This document shows, piece by piece, positions 1-6,783 of a stretch of 16,166 nucleotides of DNA. The DNA is from Prevotellaceae bacterium. GTDB taxonomy: Bacteria > Bacteroidota > Bacteroidia > Bacteroidales > UBA932. Position 1 is the stretch's first letter, and the number at the start of each line of letters is the position of its first letter. Both the position numbers and the translations under genes were made by a program. The notes under the pieces are model-generated. The model made no database searches and was not told the origin of the DNA. It saw only the letters and a program-made list of their open reading frames with translations. The stretch lies in assembly GCA_031284065.1 (NCBI GenBank), contig JAITAP010000138.1, forward strand, positions 1 to 16,166. The letters are read 5' to 3'.

Positions 1-304
1 AATATTTATTAGACTTTATGTAATACTTAGCATGTTATTCGTTGCAACAAAGTCGTTTAGAGTTTAGTCTAAAAACACCCCACCCTGCTGCAATATCGAA
101 AAATATGTGGAAACTACGTGCGAAGTACGTAGCTTGTTGAGCTGCGTGCGTGGTTGGAGGCGGTTCGCGAACCACCCGTACACCCGCCCGCGCAAGAGAT
201 ACCCGTACTGTGCGCTGTCAACAATATTTACGCTGTATGCTTCACGAAACGCATTTTTTGTTGATTAACGCCTGCTGTAAAGCCTGATGAACTTTGCGCC
301 AGAA
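1..304. other. Gene-free flank downstream of the Rpn gene
   Basis: I see no convincing coding region here. The stretch holds a short palindrome at 162-173 (GGTTCGCGAACC) and an imperfect 10-bp stem with a 5-nt loop at 125-149, containing one or two G-U pairs. Either could fold in the 3' end of the minus-strand Rpn transcript, but neither is followed by a good T run, so no terminator is called. The left half is AT-rich and the right half GC-rich, which may mark a junction between unrelated segments. Confidence 0.4.
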
Positions 305-1264
305 TTAGCTTTGGCTATTTCCCAGCTTCCTTTTCAACGCTTCTATTATCTTATTCTGCTCTTCGAGCGTCTTGTCTTTGCCTGCTATTGCCTGCTTCTG
401 CTCTTCGAGCGCCTTGTCTTTGCCTGCTATTATTTTATCTTTGTCGATGAGCGCTTTTTTTTGTCTCGCAATGAGCCTCTCTCTCTCTTGAAGCCCTTTC
501 CAGTAGTCATCCTCCATTTCCATTTCTATCCGGACATTTTTGCTTTCGGAAGCCATGCGCAAGCGGCGAATTATAGCCCGGTACGCTTCCGGAAAAGTAC
601 TCTCGTCAACGTTCATGATGTGGTGATCTTGGGTGCGATTTTCCTGATCAAAAATGCTCAGCAGCATTTCGAGGTCATCGCGCCGCCGCCGCTTGAGCTG
701 GTCCAGCTGCACAATCCACGACCGGTGGTGAAGCCCCTCAATAAATTCGTTGGTCCCCGACAGCACCTCGCTTGTCGTGCGGTCTCTCACCGTGCTGTCA
801 ACCTGCACAACCGGATGACCGGGCATACCGAAATCGTATCCCAGCAAAAAAATGCAGTATATCTGGCGGGGTTTTACCTCGTTGTTGTCGCCGTCGCTGC
901 CGCCGTCTGCCTTGTAAACGTTGCTTTCATTTTGGTAGTGCGCCCCCACGTAGCGGCGAAAGCGCATGATGTCCGACGAGAATTTGGCCTTTTGCAGCTC
1001 TATCATCACCGTTTTGAACCGATTGTCCGGAAGCTCTATTTTGGCGGAAAAATCAAACCGGCAAACGGTAAGAAACTCTTCCTTTTGCTCGCCCTCCAAA
1101 GCCTCCACCTTCTCTTTGGGCACATAGACGGTGCGCTCCTGCGCAGAAAAACCCAAATCAAGAACTTTCTCTCCAATGATTGCCGAAATGAAAGATTTGG
1201 CTACCCGCTCGTCTTCCATCATGAACTTGAAGACCGTATCGTATATTGGGTTTGCTATATTCAT
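305..1264 (-). CDS. Rpn family PD-(D/E)XK nuclease / putative transposase
   Basis: The 319-residue protein matches the Rpn / PDDEXK_2 family, annotated as recombination-promoting nucleases or putative transposases. The N-terminus (NPIYDTVFKFMMEDE) is the family opening. A PD-(D/E)XK-type core is visible as D71 in CRFDFSAKI and E89-L-Q91 in MIELQKAKF. Known family members cut DNA and some E. coli Rpn proteins act in phage defence; activity here is inferred from family only. Residues from about 240 to the end are charged and heptad-like, and the last part is built from a 14-residue repeat (AGKDKxLEEQ) encoded by a 42-bp DNA repeat. The start is supported by a TACCTTTG promoter box about 50 nt upstream. 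It stands alone, separated from the propeller gene by 339 bp. It is full length with no frameshift seen. Such genes are often multicopy and mobile in Bacteroidetes. Confidence 0.85.
   Translation of the reverse strand: MNIANPIYDTVFKFMMEDERVAKSFISAIIGEKVLDLGFSAQERTVYVPKEKVEALEGEQKEEFLTVCRFDFSAKIELPDNRFKTVMIELQKAKFSSDIMRFRRYVGAHYQNESNVYKADGGSDGDNNEVKPRQIYCIFLLGYDFGMPGHPVVQVDSTVRDRTTSEVLSGTNEFIEGLHHRSWIVQLDQLKRRRRDDLEMLLSIFDQENRTQDHHIMNVDESTFPEAYRAIIRRLRMASESKNVRIEMEMEDDYWKGLQERERLIARQKKALIDKDKIIAGKDKALEEQKQAIAGKDKTLEEQNKIIEALKRKLGNSQS
356..431 (-). repeat. In-frame 42-bp tandem repeat in the Rpn coiled-coil tail
   Basis: Two 34-nt copies lie at 356-389 and 398-431, differing at one base (370 T versus 412 C), with a period of 42 nt. 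The period equals 14 codons, or two coiled-coil heptads, so gain or loss of a unit keeps both frame and heptad register. A more degenerate third unit (DKDKIIAGKDK) precedes them in the protein. Confidence 0.85.
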
Positions 1265-1312
1265 TTTATTTCAATTTCGTACTATTTTTACTTTCAAAAG
1301 CAGAATTAGCGC

Positions 1313-1320
1313 CAAAGGTA
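1313..1320 (-). promoter_or_regulatory. Bacteroidetes -7 promoter box of the Rpn gene
   Basis: The minus strand reads TACCTTTG, a perfect match to the Bacteroidetes -7 consensus TAnnTTTG, about 49 nt upstream of the ATG at 1264. No clear -33 TTTG is seen at the usual spacing. A 7-bp inverted repeat, GCGCCAA at 1309-1315 and TTGGCGC at 1331-1337, overlaps the box and could be an operator. Confidence 0.55.
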
Positions 1321-1389
1321 AGGAAAATTCTTGGCGCGAAAAATATTTTTAGGCTTTTTTCGAATATGTAGATTCAACCTCATTTTCTG

Positions 1390-1427
1390 GGTACACCCCT
1401 GCCTGTGCATCGCAGAAATTGTGTACC
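1390..1427. promoter_or_regulatory. Spaced inverted repeat at the candidate small-RNA promoter
   Basis: GGTACAC (1390-1396) and GTGTACC (1421-1427) are perfect inverted arms whose centres are 31 bp apart, close to three helical turns. The right arm runs into the plus-strand TACCTTTG box at 1424-1431. This is the geometry of a two-site operator, but no regulator is known for it. Confidence 0.3.
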
Positions 1428-1431
1428 TTTG
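1424..1431 (+). promoter_or_regulatory. Candidate plus-strand -7 promoter box
   Basis: TACCTTTG on the plus strand matches the Bacteroidetes -7 consensus exactly. It is the only plus-strand box that I connected to a downstream element: transcription from about 1437 would reach the strong terminator-like palindrome at 1486-1525. No convincing -33 element is visible, which lowers confidence. Confidence 0.4.
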
Positions 1432-1436
1432 CTCAC

Positions 1437-1525
1437 GGGATAAATGTACTTTTTTCATAACAACATAAAAGTAGAAATTTTTCCTAAACGTTCATCGAGG
1501 GCATGCCCTCGATGAACGTTTTTTT
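1437..1525 (+). ncRNA. Candidate intergenic small RNA, about 90 nt
   Basis: The interval is bounded by a consensus -7 box (1424-1431) and by a perfect palindrome followed by seven Ts, both reading on the plus strand, opposite to every gene in the window. This promoter-terminator arrangement with no gene between is typical of a bacterial small RNA. The RNA would be AU-rich before its hairpin. It contains a possible 23-codon ORF from the ATG at 1444, whose stop lies inside the terminator stem; I see no ribosome-binding evidence for it. The start of transcription is estimated from the box, not measured. Confidence 0.35.
1486..1525 (+). terminator. Perfect 36-bp palindrome with T tract
   Basis: Positions 1486-1521 form a perfect palindrome centred between 1503 and 1504, with 18 matched pairs around GGGCATGCCC. 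On the plus strand the T run spans 1519-1525, so it looks like a strong intrinsic terminator in that direction. On the minus strand the hairpin follows the propeller gene stop by about 80 nt but is trailed only by TTTAGGAAAAATTT, so it would be a weaker terminator there. It probably also separates the enzyme operon from the Rpn gene. Confidence 0.7.
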
Positions 1526-1603
1526 CTTACTTTAAAGTTGCATTTGTTAGTTGAAATTACAAAGGGCTTTGCTGCCGTATAGTTTCCAATAAAAGGCGCT
1601 CGC

Positions 1604-3442
1604 TTACTGTACCTTGAGCGCGCCAACGCTGAACGCCGCCTCTTTCACCGCCTCGCCTGCGCGCGGCATATCGCCGCTGCCGTCGTCCTCTATGGTATCG
1701 ATGGTGGGGTAGTAGCGGCGTTCGCCGGTGCGAAACGCTATGCGCTCCACCGACTCCACCGGCGTCATGCACCATTGACCTTTCCACGTTTTCCCGTTCA
1801 CCGTAATGTCAAAGCGACGCACATCGGTGTTCAGGTCAATGCTGACGCTATACTCCTTGTGGGCCTCGTACTTGAGCAAGTTGGTAAATTTTGCGCGAGG
1901 CTTCAGCTTCAGGTTGCCTTCGCCGTCGAACACCAGCCGCACGCAAACAGCGCCTTTGGCATCCTGTAGCTCTACGTGCAGCGTGCCGTTATCGTTTTGT
2001 GCAGGCGTAATGCTGAAATCCAGCTTTACCCGTTTGCTTGCGGCAAACACGCGCTCAGCCTTGGCGTAGTCGTACCTGTCCCTGTCGCGCAGCAGCAGGC
2101 ATTTTTTGCCCAACGTGTTTTTTGCAATACTCACTGTCGCCCACAGAGGGCTGTAAATATTCCAGCGTTGCAACTCTTCGCCGTCCTGCATGTCGGCAAA
2201 TATATCGTTCACTGCGCCGGAAACCTTTCCCGTTATCGGCGCCGGTACCGACGCAACCCAAATATCCTCCTTGTTCACGCTGTATGCAAGCCACATTTTC
2301 CCATCGGGAGGCGCACCGTTGCCTTCGGCAATACCGCGAACGTACTGTGGCCCGAAGCTTTTTTGTCCGCCCTCATACCTGCGCGTGGAGATTTCGCCGT
2401 GCACCAGCAAAATGTTATCGTAGTCCAAGCCGTTATCGCTCGTCATCACCGCCAGAGGCCAGCGGTAGAGCGAAGGGTTGTAAGCTGCGGCGTAGCGGTT
2501 GTCGGAGGTTTTTTGCCCCCATATCTTTGCGTTCCAGTTTACCACGTTGGTTGCCAGCTTTGGCTCTGTCCACGTTTTCCCTTCGTCTGCGCTGATGGCG
2601 TAGCGGGCATGTTTCCACAAGCCCACTACGCGGTTATCCGGCAAATGGTAAAAGCAAAACGCCTTGTTGTCGCCTTTCAGGCTGATAGCCGGGTCGTTTT
2701 GGTTGGATTCGTCGCCCCATTGCTGGGTCATCAGCTTATTGCCGAGCAGCTCGTTACACGCCTCAACAAAAGCCTTGTCCTTGCTTTTTGCGTAGAATGG
2801 GTAGCGGGTATTTTTTTCGCTCCACCCTTCGTTGTAGCGAATGAAGTAAATATCGCCCGGCGTGCCGTCTGCCCTATACTCGCGCACCACGCGCCCGATA
2901 CCGTTTTCGTCAAACGGGCTATCCTTTTGCGTGTAGGAAATGCCGTAAAAACCCAGCAACAGCAGGCGGTTGCTTTTGCTTACAAAAAACGCCATGCGCT
3001 GGTGCATTACCGCGTTAAGCCCGGGTAATGTCGGTATTTTATCCTTGCCAAACAGCGTGCCCGCAGGTACTTCGTAGGTAGGAAAAATAACCGTCGGCTT
3101 GCTCCACGTGTAGCCGTCGGGCGAGGAGAGCAGCAGCGTTTGCCCCGGCTGCCCGTGCTCGTTGAGGGGGTTGCTAAGGTAGTTCACAAAAAATTTCCCG
3201 TTCCAATAGGCTATCATTGGCGCGTGGTTGTACGTCCAGCCGGAGCCGTCCGCCAGCTCGGGTAGCTGACGGTTGGCGCGAAAGATTTGCACGTTGTGCA
3301 CCCCCACCGCCGGCGAAAGCTGCCCGTGGTGGTAGTCGGGGTTGGATTGTTGCCGACCTGCGTAGCGCAGTTCGCTACCGGCCTGCGCAAGCGTGGAAAA
3401 AGATAGCGCACAGAGCGCAGCGGTAAGGCAGAAAAATTTCAT
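1604..3442 (-). CDS. Secreted sialidase-like beta-propeller protein, probable glycan-active enzyme
   Basis: The 612-residue protein begins with a signal peptide (MKFFCLTAALCALSFSTLAQA, probable cleavage near residue 21). Residues of about 60-410 carry blade-like segments with aromatic-rich turns such as SSPDGYTWSKP, SADEGKTWTEP and TSDNGLDYDN, the Asp-box-like pattern of sialidase/BNR beta-propellers. Residues of about 430-612 look like a separate all-beta domain of LamG/concanavalin type (LDFSITPAQNDNGTLHVEL, FDITVNGKTW). The start ATG overlaps the GH2 stop as ATGA, so translation is probably coupled. I do not see an experimentally known family that I can name with confidence. Propeller folds of this kind in Bacteroidetes include sialidases, GH145-like rhamnosidases and PL24/PL25-like lyases. 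With rhaB and GH2 alongside, a role on a rhamnose-containing glycan is plausible; true sialidase activity is not supported by context. Confidence 0.75.
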   Translation of the reverse strand: MKFFCLTAALCALSFSTLAQAGSELRYAGRQQSNPDYHHGQLSPAVGVHNVQIFRANRQLPELADGSGWTYNHAPMIAYWNGKFFVNYLSNPLNEHGQPGQTLLLSSPDGYTWSKPTVIFPTYEVPAGTLFGKDKIPTLPGLNAVMHQRMAFFVSKSNRLLLLGFYGISYTQKDSPFDENGIGRVVREYRADGTPGDIYFIRYNEGWSEKNTRYPFYAKSKDKAFVEACNELLGNKLMTQQWGDESNQNDPAISLKGDNKAFCFYHLPDNRVVGLWKHARYAISADEGKTWTEPKLATNVVNWNAKIWGQKTSDNRYAAAYNPSLYRWPLAVMTSDNGLDYDNILLVHGEISTRRYEGGQKSFGPQYVRGIAEGNGAPPDGKMWLAYSVNKEDIWVASVPAPITGKVSGAVNDIFADMQDGEELQRWNIYSPLWATVSIAKNTLGKKCLLLRDRDRYDYAKAERVFAASKRVKLDFSITPAQNDNGTLHVELQDAKGAVCVRLVFDGEGNLKLKPRAKFTNLLKYEAHKEYSVSIDLNTDVRRFDITVNGKTWKGQWCMTPVESVERIAFRTGERRYYPTIDTIEDDGSGDMPRAGEAVKEAAFSVGALKVQ

Positions 3443-6309
3443 CTTGAGGTTTTAATTTTGAGGTGTACAACTCCCTTTTTCACTCCGCTCACGCGCTGCG
3501 CCTGCGACGAGGGACCTATCAGGTCGGTGGCGTTAACCTTGTTGCGCACAGCCGGAATAACGTCCAACGCCGCCAAGCCCGTTTGCGGCAGCCGGTAGAG
3601 CATTTCGTCGCGGCCGTCGCGCGGCGCATATACGCCAAGGTAGCTGCCGGACGCTTCATTGCATAGCGTAATGCTTCCCTCGCTTGTTTCGAGCACCGCC
3701 CAGCGCCAGCCGCTGTAGTAGCCCTTAAATTCGGGGTAGGTAAACGTTTCCCCCGGAACAGGGTCGTTGTACTCGTTGCTCCACACGTTGAGCGTAGCGC
3801 CGTGTAAGCGATTTTGCCATACGCGGTACGGCCCGTTTGCGAGTAGCCGCATTGATTTCACCTTCGATTCGGGGTAGTCGAACTTTACGCCCATGAGTTC
3901 TACCACGCCGTCGTACTCGTACTCGTACTCAAGCCTGATGTTTTCGTCGGAGGAAATGCGCCACAGCGCTCTGCGCAGCGAGCCAAAGTAGCTTGCCTCC
4001 ACAAGAGCGTCGCCGTCCGCTATGGTTGCGGTGAGGTTTGTCAGCTTGCTGTTGGCTTGCACCTCCTTATAGACGAGGTTCATGCCTTTGGGCGCTTCGG
4101 CGTCCGTCGAGCCGTCGAGCGTGCGGTTGCCGCGACGGGCGGCGGTAAAGCGCAGCCCGCTTAGCGAAACAGCCTTGCCGCCCTGCCTGACGTTCGACAA
4201 CTCGCCCGTTGCTCTGTCAAAGGCAAGCTCCAGCTCGCCTGCGGTAACGGTGATTTTTTCCGGAGTGTTTTTTACTTTGGGCAATTTCTCTTTGCCGTTA
4301 GCGGACGATTGTTTTTCGGGGGCAGCGGCGAAGTACGCCGTATTTTTTTTCCAAGCATACGACCACGTCCACAGGTCTTCGCCCTGCGGATTTTTTACGG
4401 TAATGTAGAGCGCATCTGCCTCGCGCCAGCTGCCGGGCAGCGGCAGCTTTAGCGCGCCGGAAGCGTGCGGCGCTATGTCCGACCCCGCCAGCTCGCCCTC
4501 GTATGCCGCCGTGTGCCCCGCTTGCCCCGCTTCGGGTTTTGGGAAAATAGCCAGCTCCCACTTCACTTTGCAGCGGTTGAAGTTGGTAAAATCGTAGCGA
4601 TTTTCTACGCTCAGCGTGCCGTTAAAGTTTTCGGAAATATCGGTATTCATTACCTGAATTGGCGACCACACGTGTCGAATGGCGTAAAAGCTGCCTTCTT
4701 TTTCGTGGCGAGGGCCTACAATCCCGTCTGCGCCGTGGTTTCCGTCGTTGTCTATGCGTCCGTTTTGGTCGGTGCGCACAACGCCCTCATCGGCGTATGC
4801 CCAGAGAAAGCCGCCGGCGCAGCGCGGGCGCTTGCGCATCATTTCCCAGTAGTCGTACAAGCCTGCGCCGTGCCCGCCGTCGTACAGCCCGTGCAAAAAT
4901 TCGGTAGGCATGTAGATGTAGTCGCCGCGCAGATACTCCTGCGTTTCGCCGTAGGAGCGGTAGTGCATGGTTTCAATGCCGTTCAGAAATTGCTGCGGGT
5001 GCAGCACGGGGCGCTTTTGCACGTCCCACTTGCCAAATTCGTCGTCGAGCGCAACGTTCCAGCCGCCTTCGTTTCCGTTGTCCCAAAACAGGATGCTTGG
5101 GTGATTTACATCGCGGCGTACCAGCTCGCCCACCAGCTTTCGCCCAACGCCCTCATCGTACTTGCCGTGCCAGCCGCCCAGCTCGTTGAGCACGTACAAG
5201 CCCAGCTCGTCGCAAGCGTCGAGAAAGTCCGGGTCGGGCGGATAGTGCGACATGCGCACGGCGTTCATGTTCATTTCCTTGATAAGCTTTGCATCGGCGT
5301 AGTTGAGCGCGCGGTTGAGCGTGCGCCCCGTTTCCGGGTAAAAGCTGTGGCGGTTCACGCCGCGCAGCATTATGCGCTGCCCGTTGAGGTAAATCCCGTC
5401 GCTTTTGCGCACCTCAAGCGTGCGGAAGCCAAAGCGCTCGGTGGTAACGTGGCGCACGGTTTCGCCCTCTTTGAGGGTAAACTTCACCTTGTAAAGGTTG
5501 GGCGTTTCGGCGGTCCACAGCTTTGGGTTTTCCAGCGTCATCGTCAAGGTAGCCTTGTCGCCGCCTTTTTGCACCTCCGCCACGGCCGGCTCGCCGACAG
5601 GCAAACCCGCCGCGTCGGTTAGCTGCGCCGCAACGCTGAACCCTTTTTCTACCGCCGCGTCCAAGTAGAGCTCTGCCGCGAAGCTGCCGTCGGCTTTAGC
5701 GTCTATGGCTGTGCGGCTAATGAACGTCGAGGGGAACGCCTCAAGGAATACCGGACGAAAAATGCCGCCAAAGTTCCAGTAGTCGGCGCGACGCTCGGCA
5801 AGGTTTACGCTCTCATTTGCCGATTCCTTGCTCACGGTCACCTCAAGCAGGTTGTCGCCGCCCGTGCGCACCATGCTTGTAATGTCGTACGCAAAGCGGT
5901 AAAATCCGCCCCGATGCACCTCGCCTGCCTTTTGCTCGTTGATGCGCACCTCCGCGTCGGTCATTACGCCGTCAAAAACGAGGCGGATTCTCCTGCCCTG
6001 CCATTCGGCGGGAACGTCAAATTTATAGCGGTACTTCCCCTGTTCGGCGGTAATTCCCGGAGCTGTTTTTTTCCCGTAGAAGTTCACGCCGTAGGTATAT
6101 CCGCCAAATCCTTGCTGCTCCCAGCAGGAGGGGACTTTTATGGTTGTCCACTTGTTGCTGTTGCGGCCGTCGGTGCAAAAAAATTCCCACTCCACAGCAT
6201 CGTCCGAGCCTCTGCCGGACAAGTATTTTACGATTGTTTCCGTTGACGGCTGCGCGTGGGCGTACACGAGACATGCCAACAAAGAGGCTGTAATAGTTAA
6301 TGTTTTCAC
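3439..6309 (-). CDS. Secreted glycoside hydrolase family 2 enzyme, probable beta-galactosidase
   Basis: The 956-residue protein has a signal peptide (MKTLTITASLLACLVYAHA), an N-terminal sugar-binding jelly roll (about 35-195), an immunoglobulin-like domain (about 200-295), a TIM barrel (about 300-590) and C-terminal beta domains with a beta-galactosidase small-chain-like region. The barrel shows GVNRHSFYPETGR, the acid/base E414 in NGNEGGWN and a candidate nucleophile E470 in MPTEFLHGL, both expected of an active GH2. The start codon is GTG: an in-frame TAA lies eight codons upstream, and only this start gives a complete signal peptide. The gene overlaps the propeller gene by 4 nt and is probably the first gene of that operon. 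GH2 also contains beta-glucuronidases and mannosidases, so the sugar is inferred. No SusC/SusD genes are nearby. Export is expected to the periplasm or outer surface. Confidence 0.9.
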   Translation of the reverse strand: MKTLTITASLLACLVYAHAQPSTETIVKYLSGRGSDDAVEWEFFCTDGRNSNKWTTIKVPSCWEQQGFGGYTYGVNFYGKKTAPGITAEQGKYRYKFDVPAEWQGRRIRLVFDGVMTDAEVRINEQKAGEVHRGGFYRFAYDITSMVRTGGDNLLEVTVSKESANESVNLAERRADYWNFGGIFRPVFLEAFPSTFISRTAIDAKADGSFAAELYLDAAVEKGFSVAAQLTDAAGLPVGEPAVAEVQKGGDKATLTMTLENPKLWTAETPNLYKVKFTLKEGETVRHVTTERFGFRTLEVRKSDGIYLNGQRIMLRGVNRHSFYPETGRTLNRALNYADAKLIKEMNMNAVRMSHYPPDPDFLDACDELGLYVLNELGGWHGKYDEGVGRKLVGELVRRDVNHPSILFWDNGNEGGWNVALDDEFGKWDVQKRPVLHPQQFLNGIETMHYRSYGETQEYLRGDYIYMPTEFLHGLYDGGHGAGLYDYWEMMRKRPRCAGGFLWAYADEGVVRTDQNGRIDNDGNHGADGIVGPRHEKEGSFYAIRHVWSPIQVMNTDISENFNGTLSVENRYDFTNFNRCKVKWELAIFPKPEAGQAGHTAAYEGELAGSDIAPHASGALKLPLPGSWREADALYITVKNPQGEDLWTWSYAWKKNTAYFAAAPEKQSSANGKEKLPKVKNTPEKITVTAGELELAFDRATGELSNVRQGGKAVSLSGLRFTAARRGNRTLDGSTDAEAPKGMNLVYKEVQANSKLTNLTATIADGDALVEASYFGSLRRALWRISSDENIRLEYEYEYDGVVELMGVKFDYPESKVKSMRLLANGPYRVWQNRLHGATLNVWSNEYNDPVPGETFTYPEFKGYYSGWRWAVLETSEGSITLCNEASGSYLGVYAPRDGRDEMLYRLPQTGLAALDVIPAVRNKVNATDLIGPSSQAQRVSGVKKGVVHLKIKTSR
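6307..6309 (-). promoter_or_regulatory. GTG start codon of the GH2 gene
   Basis: The plus strand reads CAC at 6307-6309, so the initiation codon is GTG. The 30 nt upstream on the minus strand are A-rich (AAAAAA and AAAAAAA runs), which favours initiation in Bacteroidetes, where Shine-Dalgarno sequences are uncommon. No in-frame ATG is available before the upstream stop. Confidence 0.7.
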
Positions 6310-6380
6310 GAGCGTTTTTTTAGTGGTTTTTTAGCTGAACAACAAATACTTGGCAATCCCCGAAATTGCCGACAATTATT

Positions 6381-6545
6381 TCTCTGTCCACAAAATTACA
6401 CGAATTAAAAGAATTAGGGTAATTCGTGGACAAAATCCGTGTTAATCCGTGTAATTCGTGGACAAAAAACAATGTAATTCGTGGACAAAAATCCGTGTTA
6501 ATCCGTGTAATTCGTGGACAAAGAATAATGAAATTCGTGGACAAA
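6381..6545. repeat. Dispersed repeat island, left of rhaB
   Basis: Five copies of TTCGTGGACAAA start at 6423, 6455, 6478, 6511 and 6534 on the plus strand. Between pairs lies ATCCGTGTTAATCCGTGTAA, giving a composite unit with a period near 55 nt. One reverse copy of the core (TGTCCAC followed by AATTACACGAATTA) lies at 6385-6406, so the island can also fold on itself. The same family recurs inverted at 8413-8580. Repeats of this wording are widespread in Bacteroidetes and other bacterial genomes and are often mis-called as short proteins. Confidence 0.85.
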
Positions 6546-6783
6546 AAATGAAGAAATACCGCATAGAGTACAACCCATTTCTCGTCATCCGTGCACAGGC
6601 AAATAGTAATTAGCATCAGCAGTGGCGGTAACAGTAGTAAAATTAGTAACAGCCCATACCCCCGCCCTTTTCTGAGTGCGACGCTATCAACGACGTTGCT
6701 TCCAACAAATCTTCCTCTCTAATGAGACATTCATTTTCATAAATTCCGTTCCGGCAAACTTTTTCCCACCTCTCCCGACAGGG
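6546..6783. other. Intergenic stretch after rhaB, with a possible gene remnant
   Basis: This stretch holds no complete gene. A 21-codon plus-strand ORF (6548-6613) starts directly after the last repeat copy and begins MKKYRIEYNPFLVI, which looks protein-like, but the frame stops and the following sequence does not look coding. It could be a fragment of a gene cut by the repeat or chance. No clear terminator for rhaB is visible. Confidence 0.3.

Noticed and set aside
125..149. Terminator of the Rpn gene
   Set aside because: The stem is imperfect and no T run follows on the minus strand.
287..1309. 340-codon plus-strand frame opposite the Rpn gene
   Set aside because: It is antisense to a recognisable nuclease-family gene and its translation shows only the complement of the coiled-coil repeat.
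1604..3442. True exo-alpha-sialidase
   Set aside because: The propeller turns are sialidase-like, but I could not place the arginine triad and no sialic acid genes are nearby, so only the fold is claimed.
6320..6616. 98-codon minus-strand protein containing repeated ITRINTD-like words
   Set aside because: It is a translation of the dispersed repeat island; such frames are a common annotation artefact.
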